In this document: one piece after another, positions 19,437 to 27,538 of the stretch
Numbering within the stretch: position 1 is the stretch's first letter
Layout of the letters: every line of letters starts with the position of its first letter
Assembly: GCF_002885955.2 (NCBI RefSeq)
Contig: NZ_POQS01000006.1
Span: 62,001-126,000 of the forward strand
Direction of reading: 5' to 3'
DNA length: 64,000 nt
DNA from: Achromobacter pulmonis
GTDB lineage: Bacteria; Pseudomonadota; Gammaproteobacteria; Burkholderiales; Burkholderiaceae_B
The notes under the pieces: generated by a model
What the model was told of the DNA's origin: nothing
Seen by the model: only the letters and a program-made list of their open reading frames with translations
The model's database searches: none
Made by a program: the position numbers and the translations under genes

Positions 19437-21433
19437 AGCTCGATTCCGTCGTTGGGGTCGAGGGAAGCCAGCCGCGCCGTGCGCTGCATGACCGGGTCAA
19501 GCTGGCGAGGAAGGGGAAGCGGCAGGTCGTCGTCGTCATCGAGCAGCGCGAGGTCGGCAGTCGGCACGGCCAGCTCGGGGGCGTAGGTGACGGTTTCGGA
19601 GAGTTCGGGTTGGCGGCGCGGGCCGCCGTCATCCGTGGAACCCAGGCCATCGGCGGATGCCGTGGCCGGTGCGGCGGGCACGGCGGGAACCGCCAACCCG
19701 CTCCAGTCGTCGGGCCGCGATGGCGGCGCGTCTGCGTACTGCCCGCCCGCCAGTACGGGCGGCGACAGCACGCGACGCTTGAAATTGCCGTCCGCGTAGT
19801 AGCGCAGCTTCTTCGCCTTGATTGGCGCGACGCTGGACACCATCACCACCGCCTCGTCGGGCGGAAGCTGCATCACTTCGCCCGGCGTCAGCAGCGGGCG
19901 CGCGGTTTCCTGGCGCGACACCATCAGGTGGCCCAGCCACGGCGCGAGCCGATGGCCCGCGTAGTTGCGCTGGGCGCGCAGCTCGGTGGCCGTGCCCAGC
20001 GTCTCGGAGATCCGTTTGGCGGTGCGCTCGTCGTTCGTGGCGAACGTCACGCGCACATGGCAGTTGTCGAGGATGGAGTGGTTTTGCCCATACGCCTTGT
20101 CGATCTGGTTGAGCGACTGCGCGATGAGGAAGCTGCGGATGCCGTAGCCCGCCATGAAGGCCAGCGCCGTCTCGAAGAAGTCCAGGCGCCCCAGCGCAGG
20201 GAACTCATCGAGCATCAGCAGCAGCTTGTGGCGGCGCTCGATGCCATCGGAGCCATCGAGCGATTCGGTGAGGCGCCGTCCGATCTGGTTGAGGATCAGG
20301 CGAATGAGCGGCTTCGTCCGCGAAATGTCCGAAGGCGGCACCACGAGGTACAGCGATACCGGATGCTCGACCGCGATCAGGTCGGCGATGCGCCAATCGC
20401 AGCGCGAGGTGACTTCGGCCACCGTCGGGTCGCGGTACAGGCCGAGGAACGACATGGCGGTGCTCAACACGCCGGAACGCTCGTTGTCCGACTTGTTGAG
20501 CACTTCGCGCGCCGCCGAAGCGACGACAGGATGCGGCCCATCGCCCAGGTGGGGCGTGGTCATCATCCGGTGCAAGGTCAGCTCGAACGGGCTGGCCGGG
20601 TCGGAGAGGAAGTTGGCGACGCCGCGCAGCGTCTTGTCTTCGCCGGCGTAGAGCACATGCAAGATCGCACCGACCAACAGCGCGTGGCTGGTTTTCTCCC
20701 AATGGTTCCGGCGCTCCAATGCACCTTCGGGATCGACCAAAATGTCTGCGATGTTCTGAACGTCGCGCACCTCATGCGCGCCTCGCCGCACCTCCAGCAG
20801 CGGGTTGTAGGCCGCCGACTTCGCATCGGTCGGGTTGAACAGCAGGCAATGCGAGAAACGCGAGCGCCAGCCTGCGGTGATCTGCCAGTTCTCGCCTTTG
20901 ATGTCGTGGATGACGGCGGATGCGGGCCAGGAAAGCAGCGTCGGCACCACGAGGCCAACGCCCTTGCCCGAGCGCGTAGGCGCGAAGGTCAGGACGTGTT
21001 CCGGGCCTTCATGCCGCAGGTACTGGCGGTCGTGCTGGCCGAGGAACACGCCGGCCGGTTGCGTGAGGCCCGCCTTGCGAATGTCCTGCGCGCTAGCCCA
21101 GCGCGCAGAGCCGTAGGTGGTAACGAGGCGAGCTTGGCGCGAGCGCCAGACCGACATGGCGATGGCAACGCCCACGGCGACCATGCCGCTGGTGCCGGCG
21201 ATGGTGCCGCCGGTGTCGAATACTTCCGGTGCATAGGCCCCGAAGAAGAACCACCACTCAAACAGTTTCCAAGGGTGGTAGATCGACGTGCCAAGGAAGT
21301 CGAACCAGGGCGAGCCAAGGCGTACTTGATAGCCAAGGGCGGCTGCTGTCCATTGTGTGGCGCCCCACACGCCGGCGATCACGATGCCGAATACGACGGC
21401 GATCTGACCGAACAGCACGTTCGTCCCTTGCAT
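19433..21433 (-). CDS. traG: Coupling protein TraG (VirD4-like)
   Basis: 666-aa inner-membrane ATPase that brings the relaxase-DNA complex to the channel. Two N-terminal membrane helices (about 9-30 and 60-105) precede the TraG/VirD4 domain with Walker A 'FAPTRSGKGVGLVVPTLL' and Walker B 'LLMLDEFPALGRL'. Normal length. First gene of the transfer operon; a 236-bp gap upstream probably holds its promoter. Confidence 0.96.
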   Translation of the reverse strand: MQGTNVLFGQIAVVFGIVIAGVWGATQWTAAALGYQVRLGSPWFDFLGTSIYHPWKLFEWWFFFGAYAPEVFDTGGTIAGTSGMVAVGVAIAMSVWRSRQARLVTTYGSARWASAQDIRKAGLTQPAGVFLGQHDRQYLRHEGPEHVLTFAPTRSGKGVGLVVPTLLSWPASAVIHDIKGENWQITAGWRSRFSHCLLFNPTDAKSAAYNPLLEVRRGAHEVRDVQNIADILVDPEGALERRNHWEKTSHALLVGAILHVLYAGEDKTLRGVANFLSDPASPFELTLHRMMTTPHLGDGPHPVVASAAREVLNKSDNERSGVLSTAMSFLGLYRDPTVAEVTSRCDWRIADLIAVEHPVSLYLVVPPSDISRTKPLIRLILNQIGRRLTESLDGSDGIERRHKLLLMLDEFPALGRLDFFETALAFMAGYGIRSFLIAQSLNQIDKAYGQNHSILDNCHVRVTFATNDERTAKRISETLGTATELRAQRNYAGHRLAPWLGHLMVSRQETARPLLTPGEVMQLPPDEAVVMVSSVAPIKAKKLRYYADGNFKRRVLSPPVLAGGQYADAPPSRPDDWSGLAVPAVPAAPATASADGLGSTDDGGPRRQPELSETVTYAPELAVPTADLALLDDDDDLPLPLPRQLDPVMQRTARLASLDPNDGIEL

Positions 21434-21669
21434 GACCTGGCCTCCGATTTCTCCTGAGCTGATTCCTCATGGAAAGAGCGGCACAAAGGCGTGCCGCAGG
21501 CGTCAGGATCGGTGCCGGGTCAGTGCCGGTCAAAGACCGTTTTCAGCAGAAAGGTCGAGCAAAAAGACAGAATGAGTGTGACGGCGAGCCAAAGAAAAAC
21601 GCCGCAAGCGAAGGCGCATTGCGGCGTGTCGAACAGAAAAATGAAGGCGATGCGGCGAATCGCCAACGA

Positions 21670-21948
21670 TCAGAACTTGGGCGGTTCCTTCGGCGGCGTG
21701 TACGGCGTTTCGACGTCGCCATAGAACCGCTTGCGTGTGGCCTCGGCCACTCGGTTGCACAGCAAGTCGCCGAGCTTGGGGCGATCGGTCTTGCATTGCT
21801 GGCGCAACTCTTTGAGCCGTTCGGGGTTGGCCGCCAGTTCTTCCACTGTCGGGATATTCGCTTCCGACGTGTTGGCCTTCTGAGGCGTCTCGGACTGGCC
21901 GCAGGCAGTCAATGCGGCCACCAACAAGAATGGGACGGTCTTCTTCAT
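21670..21948 (-). CDS. EexN/TrbK-type lipoprotein, second copy
   Basis: 92-aa lipoprotein: signal with lipobox 'LLVAALTAC', then 'NPERLKELRQQCKTDRPKLG', the same core as the trbK product 7.6 kb away ('DPVRLKALRAQCAADRQATG'). Likely a second entry-exclusion protein. Its start overlaps the upstream LysR stop by 4 bp, so it may be read from the LysR message. It differs from trbK in lacking the acidic tail. Confidence 0.72.
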   Translation of the reverse strand: MKKTVPFLLVAALTACGQSETPQKANTSEANIPTVEELAANPERLKELRQQCKTDRPKLGDLLCNRVAEATRKRFYGDVETPYTPPKEPPKF

Positions 21949-22889
21949 GGCGGAGGCTCCTCTAGGAAATCGGAATGACGACCCGCCTTGGGCCTTGCGG
22001 GTTCCGGTGACTCGATGGCCTGCACGCGCTCAACGAACCGCGCCAGCACCTCGGACGGCTCGCCGTCGGGGTACAGCAGGTAGGTTGTCAGCGGCGGCAC
22101 GCGCAATGCCAGCGGCCGGGCCACCACGCCTGAATCGGGATTGGCGGCAATGCGCGCGGCGCCAGTAAACCCAAGCGCGAGGCCGGCCGATACCAAGGCC
22201 ATCATCAGATCGCACGTAGCGACACGCTCTGCGACCAGCGGCTCAATGTCGGCTCGGCGCAGCACCCGATCGACGAATTTGGCATGGCCTTCGCACACTT
22301 GTGGATCGCACAGAACCAGCGGATAGCGCAGCAGTTCCTCCAGAGGGATGCGCTTGTGTGCCAGCAGCGGATGCCGCGCTGGCACCGTCACGATGAGCGT
22401 GTCATTCCAGGCCGGCATGGTGGCGATGCCATCGCCCACGTCATCGGACTGTGCAAACCCCACGTCGTACATATCTTCATGCAGCCCCTTGATCTGCTGA
22501 GACAATGGCACCTCGAAGAATCGCAGTTCAACCTCGGGTTCTTCTTGGCGGCACAACGCCAGCAAAGCTGGCAGGCGCGATGGCGTGATGCCATCGGACA
22601 AGGCCACACGCAACTGCCCATGAAAGCCATTCGCCGCTGCTTTCACACTGTCGCGCGCTTGTTCCAAGGCGGAGAACACGCGGCGCACATGCACTATGAA
22701 GAGTTTGCCAGCACGAGTCAGCCGCGTACTGCGTGTGGTACGGGCGAGTAACACAACGCCCAATTCTTCTTCCAACTCCTTGATGGCTCGGGACAGGGGC
22801 GATTGCTCGATGTGCAGCTTCTCTGCGGCACGTGCGAAGTGAAGTTCCTCCGCTACAGCGAGAAAATATCTCAGGTGTCTCAATTCCAT
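21945..22889 (-). CDS. LysR family transcriptional regulator
   Basis: 314-aa LysR regulator of the BenM/CatM-like branch. HTH: 'HFARAAEKLHIEQSPLSRAI' (about 17-36). The start at 22889 ('MELRHLRYFL') is preferred over two upstream in-frame starts because it gives the standard N-terminus. It lies next to a truncated MFS transporter on the same strand. LysR-MFS pairs are a common ICE cargo, so this regulator may have lost its target. It has no obvious tie to the chr genes, which are divergent. Confidence 0.9.
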   Translation of the reverse strand: MELRHLRYFLAVAEELHFARAAEKLHIEQSPLSRAIKELEEELGVVLLARTTRSTRLTRAGKLFIVHVRRVFSALEQARDSVKAAANGFHGQLRVALSDGITPSRLPALLALCRQEEPEVELRFFEVPLSQQIKGLHEDMYDVGFAQSDDVGDGIATMPAWNDTLIVTVPARHPLLAHKRIPLEELLRYPLVLCDPQVCEGHAKFVDRVLRRADIEPLVAERVATCDLMMALVSAGLALGFTGAARIAANPDSGVVARPLALRVPPLTTYLLYPDGEPSEVLARFVERVQAIESPEPARPKAGRHSDFLEEPPP

Positions 22890-22956
22890 CGAATACTCAC
22901 TCCCTGCGAACCAAGAAAGAAGCCGCTCCTTAACCATTGCCGGAACCTCGACTTGT

Positions 22957-23808
22957 TCATCCGGGCCAGCGCCGATGCAGCGTGTCGATGACAAACGGAT
23001 GTGCGTGCGGCGCTACGCCATACGACCGAAGATGCGCATGGTCATCTGGAAGATCGCCATGCTCATGCACAAGAACTGATTGGTCGTCTCGCGGCCAGCT
23101 CCGAACTGCGGCAAGCATCCCAACGACCGCAAGGCAACTCAGAGCAGCCAAGGCAACGCCAAGACCGAACTTGAGGCCGACCCAGCCTGCCAATGGGTAC
23201 GCCAGCAGCCAACAGATATGCGAGAAGGAGAATTGCGCGGCGAACACCGCTGGTAGATCCTCCTCGTGTGCCGACCGCCGTATCAAGCGCCCTCCAGGCG
23301 TCACCAATCCGGCATAGGCAACGCCCAACACGCCCCATGCCGGCAGCAGCAACGCCCAATCTCGCCAAGATGGCAATGCGATCCAGGCGGCAGCAGTGGC
23401 CAGCAGCGCAAGCACCATCATCGTCGCGGCGGACAACATCACGCAGCGATCAGAGATTCGGTCAAGCACCTTGGGCAATAGCAGCGCGGCCAACGTGGAA
23501 CCGCCTCCGAAGGTCGCAAGCGCCAGTGCAACCTGCTGTTCGCTGCCATCCAAGAAGTTCCGAACGATCACGATGGTGTTGACGAACACCATCGCCCCAC
23601 CGGCCGCCGCGCAAAGATGCAATGCCAGCAGACCGCGCAACCGTGGCGTTTGGAGGTAGATGCGTGTTCCGCGAAGGAGTCTTTCGCCGAATCCACCGTT
23701 GCGCCTACTAGCGACGACGACTGCCGGAAGCGCCGCCGCCTTAATCAGTCCGGCCGAGAACAGAAAGCCGAAAGCCGTACCTACTAAGCCAGCAAGGTGG
23801 ATGCTCAT
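22957..23808 (-). pseudogene. MFS transporter, N-terminally truncated
   Basis: 283 codons with about 7 hydrophobic segments, against about 12 and 400 residues for a whole MFS permease. The remaining part resembles helices 5-12, ending in a His-rich tail ('EHGDLPDDHAHLRSYGVAPHAH'). The missing N-terminal third would fall where the chr operon promoter now is, so the chr cassette appears to have replaced the 5' part. A good ribosome site (GGAGG) precedes the present ATG, so a short product may still be made, but transport activity is unlikely. Confidence 0.65.
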
Positions 23809-23832
23809 GTGACCCTCCGCCTCAGAAAAAAA

Positions 23833-23874
23833 TGTTGTAGAGTATTATTCTACATTGAGATAATATCTACAACA
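23833..23874. promoter_or_regulatory. chr operator/promoter with three half-sites
   Basis: TGTAGA - 7 nt - TCTACA forms one perfect inverted repeat (23835-23853). The outer pair TGTTGTAGA / TCTACAACA (23833-23841 and 23866-23874) forms another that ends on the first base of the chrB start codon. The spacer is AT-rich with -10-like TATTAT and TAATAT. ChrB is a known chromate-responsive repressor of chr operons, so this is its likely operator; binding is inferred. Confidence 0.65.
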
Positions 23875-24815
23875 TGAAGATGATCACCCTGATTCTGTCT
23901 TTGCCCACCGAGAACGCCACAGCCCGGCAACGGGTCTGGCGTGCCCTCAAGGCATCCGGCGCCGCCGTCCTGCGCGACGGTGTCTACCTGATGCCGGAAC
24001 ACGAAGATTGCCGCACCACCCTGGAAGGGCTGGCGGCCGAAGTGCGCGAGGGAGGAGGGAGCGCCCATGTGCTGCACATCGAGGAGCCGGAGGGAGAGAG
24101 CTTCGTCGCCCTGTTCGATCGCGGCGCTGAATTCACCGCCCTGTCAGCCGAAGTGGCACAGGTGCGGGAAACGCTGACCCCCGAGACCGTTCAAGACGCG
24201 CTCAAGCAAGTGCGCAAGCTGCGCAGGGCCTTCACCAATCTAATCGAAATCGACTTCTTCCCCGGCGAAGCGCAACGGCAGACGGATGCCGCCCTGTGTG
24301 AACTGGAACTGGCCTGTGCGCGGGCCTTGTCCCCGGACGAACCGCAGGCGATGAACGGCGTGATTGAGCGCCTGGGCCTGTCCGACTATCAGGGCCGTAC
24401 CTGGGCGACGCGGCGCCGGCCCTGGGTGGACCGGCTGGCCAGCGCCTGGCTAATCCGCCGTTTCATCGACCCGCAGGCGCGGATTCTGTGGCTGGACAGT
24501 CCTGACGACTGCCCGCCCGACGCGCTGGGCTTCGATTTCGATGGTGCCACCTTCAGCCACATCGGTGGTCGCGTCACCTTCGAGGTGCTGGCTGTGAGTT
24601 TCGGGCTGGAACAGGCTGCCATCGCACGGCTTGGCCTACTGGTGCATTACCTCGATGTCGGTGGCATCCAGCCGCCCGAGGCGGTCGGCATCGAGAGCGT
24701 ACTCGCCGGGCTGCGCGAAACCCTTACCCAAGACGATTCGCTGCTGGCCGCCGCATCTGCTGTCTTCGACGGCTTGCTCGCCAGCTTTGACAACAAAGGA
24801 GCAACCATAACGTGA
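23874..24815 (+). CDS. chrB: Chromate resistance regulator ChrB
   Basis: 313-aa regulatory protein of chromate resistance. The N-terminal part (about 1-130) is the ChrB N-terminal/PaaX-like segment ('ENATARQRVWRALKASGAAVL'). The C-terminal Chrome_Resist domain begins near 'TWATRRRPWVDRLASAWLI' (about 177) and runs to about 300. In Ochrobactrum-type systems ChrB senses chromate and controls chrA. It starts inside a palindromic operator and overlaps chrA by 4 bp. Confidence 0.92.
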   Translation: MKMITLILSLPTENATARQRVWRALKASGAAVLRDGVYLMPEHEDCRTTLEGLAAEVREGGGSAHVLHIEEPEGESFVALFDRGAEFTALSAEVAQVRETLTPETVQDALKQVRKLRRAFTNLIEIDFFPGEAQRQTDAALCELELACARALSPDEPQAMNGVIERLGLSDYQGRTWATRRRPWVDRLASAWLIRRFIDPQARILWLDSPDDCPPDALGFDFDGATFSHIGGRVTFEVLAVSFGLEQAAIARLGLLVHYLDVGGIQPPEAVGIESVLAGLRETLTQDDSLLAAASAVFDGLLASFDNKGATIT

Positions 24816-26182
24816 CAAATAACGTGACAGAAAGTTTGACGGAGGACGTTGTAGTGGCGGCTCCGCCGCCGGTCGGTTTTTGGGAGGCTTTTCGTCTCTG
24901 GCTAAAACTCGGTTTCATCGGCTTCGGCGGCCCCGCCGGACAGATCGCCCTCATGCACCGGGAACTGGTCGAACAGCGCCGCTGGATCAGTGAACGCCGT
25001 TTCCTGCACGCGCTCAACTACTGCATGCTGCTGCCGGGTCCGGAAGGGCAGCAGTTGGCCACCTACATGGGCTGGCTCATGCACCGTACCTGGGGAGGCA
25101 TTGTGGCGGGCACCCTGTTTCTGCTGCCGGGGCTGGGCTTCCTGATCCTGTTGTCGTGGCTCTACATCGCCTACGGCGACACGGCCCTGGTGGCGGGACT
25201 GTTCTACGGCATCAAGCCCGCCATCACGGCGGTCGTGGTGCAGGCCGTGCATCGCATCGGCTCGCGGGCACTCAAGAACAGCGTGATGTGGGCCATTGCC
25301 GCCGCCGCTTTCGTGGCCATCTTCGCGCTGAACGTGCCCTTCCCCTACATCGTTGCCGGCGCCGCACTGACCGGCTACATCGGCGGGCGCATTGCACCGC
25401 ACAGGTTCAAGACGGGTGGTGGTCATGCCGCAGCGGACAAGTCCTACGGCCCGGCACTGATTGATGACGACACACCAACGCCCGAACATGCCCGATTCCG
25501 CTGGTCCGGCCTGTTGCGCGTGGCCGTCGCCGGCTTTCTCCTGTGGTTGATTCCCATGGCGCTGCTCACGGCAGGCTACGGCTGGGATCACAGCCTGACG
25601 CAGATGGGATGGTTCTTCACCAAGGCGGCCCTGCTGACCTTCGGCGGCGCCTATGCGGTACTGCCCTACATCTACCAAGGCGCGGTTGGCCATTACGCCT
25701 GGCTCACCCCGACGCAGATGATTGACGGCCTGGCCCTCGGCGAAGCGAATCCGGGGCCACTGATCATGGTGGTGGCTTTCGTCGCCTTCGTGGGCGCCTA
25801 TGTGCAGGCGCTGTTCGGTCCCGACCTTCTGTTCGTCGCCGGTGCCGTCGCGGCGGCGCTGGTGACCTGGTTCACCTTCCTGCCTTCCTTCATTTTTATT
25901 CTCGCCGGCGGACCGCTCGTCGAATCGACCCACGGCAATCTTCGCTTCACGGCGCCCTTGACCGCCATCACCGCAGCCGTCGTCGGTGTGATCCTGAACC
26001 TGGCCGTGTTCTTCGCCTATCACGTGCTATGGCCCGAGGGCCTGGCCGGGCGCTTCGACTGGATATCGGCGCTGATGGCGCTGGGAGCGGCTGTAGCCCT
26101 GTTCCGCTTCAAGCGCAGCGTCATCCAAGTCATTGCCGCCAGCGCTGTCGTGGGCCTGGTGTTGAAAACCCTGATTCTGTGA
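24812..26182 (+). CDS. chrA: Chromate efflux transporter ChrA
   Basis: 456-aa inner-membrane chromate exporter of the long CHR family. Two homologous halves each carry the signature 'GFGGPAGQIALMHRELVEQR' (N-half) and 'TFGGAYAVLPYIYQGAV' (C-half). About 10-12 hydrophobic segments. Pumps chromate out of the cytoplasm. Translationally coupled to chrB. Confidence 0.95.
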   Translation: MTNNVTESLTEDVVVAAPPPVGFWEAFRLWLKLGFIGFGGPAGQIALMHRELVEQRRWISERRFLHALNYCMLLPGPEGQQLATYMGWLMHRTWGGIVAGTLFLLPGLGFLILLSWLYIAYGDTALVAGLFYGIKPAITAVVVQAVHRIGSRALKNSVMWAIAAAAFVAIFALNVPFPYIVAGAALTGYIGGRIAPHRFKTGGGHAAADKSYGPALIDDDTPTPEHARFRWSGLLRVAVAGFLLWLIPMALLTAGYGWDHSLTQMGWFFTKAALLTFGGAYAVLPYIYQGAVGHYAWLTPTQMIDGLALGEANPGPLIMVVAFVAFVGAYVQALFGPDLLFVAGAVAAALVTWFTFLPSFIFILAGGPLVESTHGNLRFTAPLTAITAAVVGVILNLAVFFAYHVLWPEGLAGRFDWISALMALGAAVALFRFKRSVIQVIAASAVVGLVLKTLIL

Positions 26183-26193
26183 GGAACGAAGCC

Positions 26194-26793
26194 ATGTCAC
26201 TTGAAATACGCGCCTTGCCAATTGATCCAACCAGTCTCAGGGGTCTATCGGAACGACTGATTGTCAGCCACCATGAAAACAACTATTCAGGCGCGGTCAA
26301 AAGACTCAATGCCATTCGCAGAAAGCTCGCAGAACTTGATTACTTGAATGAGGCTGGATTTCTGATCAATGGCCTCAAGCGAGAAGAACTGGTGGCCTAC
26401 AACTCGATGGTGCTGCATGAAGTGTACTTTGCGGCGCTGGGCGGTGATGGCCAGTTGCCGCCCGGCGACTTACGGGACGCCATTGAGCGCGACTTCGGAA
26501 GTCTGGCTCGCTGGCAAACCGAGTTCTCTGCAATGGGCAAAGCATTGGCGGGGGGTTCTGGCTGGGTGCTGTTGGTCTGGTCACCGCGTGATGGTCGGCT
26601 CAGCAATCAATGGGGATCTGATCACTGTCACGCCATGGCAGGGGGAACGCCCATACTGGCCCTGGATATGTATGAACACGCCTACCACATCGACTACGGC
26701 GCGAAGGCAGCAGCCTATGTAGATGCATTTATGGAAAATATCCTGTGGGATGAAGTGGCCAACCGATATATCCAGTGCGCCCGGACAGCCTGA
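26194..26793 (+). CDS. sodB: Iron/manganese superoxide dismutase (ChrC)
   Basis: 199-aa SodA/SodB-family enzyme, known in chromate operons as ChrC. It removes superoxide made when chromate is reduced in the cell. Visible metal-ligand regions are the N-terminal 'VSHHENNYSGAV', 'SMVLHEVYF' and C-terminal 'DMYEHAYHIDYG' (Asp and His ligands). Length normal. 11 bp after chrA, so in the same operon. Confidence 0.88.
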   Translation: MSLEIRALPIDPTSLRGLSERLIVSHHENNYSGAVKRLNAIRRKLAELDYLNEAGFLINGLKREELVAYNSMVLHEVYFAALGGDGQLPPGDLRDAIERDFGSLARWQTEFSAMGKALAGGSGWVLLVWSPRDGRLSNQWGSDHCHAMAGGTPILALDMYEHAYHIDYGAKAAAYVDAFMENILWDEVANRYIQCARTA

Positions 26794-26854
26794 TCAGCAT
26801 CTGCGCTTTGATGAAGGGTTCGATCAAGTCAGCCGAGTCACGAAGGAGGCAATG

Positions 26855-27304
26855 ATGAAGTGGATTACACGTGAACGTCCCAAAATCGACCGTATCGCTT
26901 GTCCCTGGCTAATTCTGCGCTTCATCGACCATGATGCCGAGTTCCTTTACGTACCCGCATCAGAGGTTCTAGCCATTGCAGAGAAAACGGGTGCGATACC
27001 CTATGACATCCCAGGAGTAGAGTTTAGCCACGTCGGGGAGCAATGCAGCTTCGATGCCTTCTTGGCAAAGTACCAGCTAACCGAACCAGCACTCGTGCAG
27101 TTGGCCAACATCGTGCGCGGTGCCGACACTTCACGCCTCGAACTCACACCACAATCGGCGGGCCTCTACGCGATCTCGCTCGGCCTATCGCGCATGTTCG
27201 TGGACGACCACGAGATGCTGCGCCACGGCCTGGTGATGTATGACGCCCTCTATGCTTGGAACCGAGAGGGTCAAGACGAAACCCATAACTGGCCGCCTGC
27301 CTGA
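26855..27304 (+). CDS. ChrB-type chromate resistance domain protein
   Basis: 149-aa protein made only of the Chrome_Resist domain, matching the C-terminal half of ChrB: 'ITRERPKIDRIACPWLILRF' here against 'WATRRRPWVDRLASAWLIRR' in ChrB. Two adjacent ATGs (26852, 26855) follow the strong site AAGGAGG; the second has the better spacing. Standalone copies (often called chrB2) end several chr operons. It has no DNA-binding half, so it may be a sensor or enzyme part rather than a repressor. Confidence 0.83.
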   Translation: MKWITRERPKIDRIACPWLILRFIDHDAEFLYVPASEVLAIAEKTGAIPYDIPGVEFSHVGEQCSFDAFLAKYQLTEPALVQLANIVRGADTSRLELTPQSAGLYAISLGLSRMFVDDHEMLRHGLVMYDALYAWNREGQDETHNWPPA

Positions 27305-27538
27305 ATGAACCCAAGCCCTTGGGATCAACAACCCCCAGGCGGCCTGGCAACACATTGAATCAGGAAGTGCCCTTTCGAATAGGCTGGCACTCCACTTCCG
27401 ATGTCAGCTAGCAACGCACGACGTTCGTGAGGCTGCGATAGGAATATTCTGCGTATGCCAGACAGATTTCTATAACCAAGCTCTTTATGACAAGACCTGC
27501 GGTTTCATGTTGACGCTGGATGGATCTATATCAGGAGA

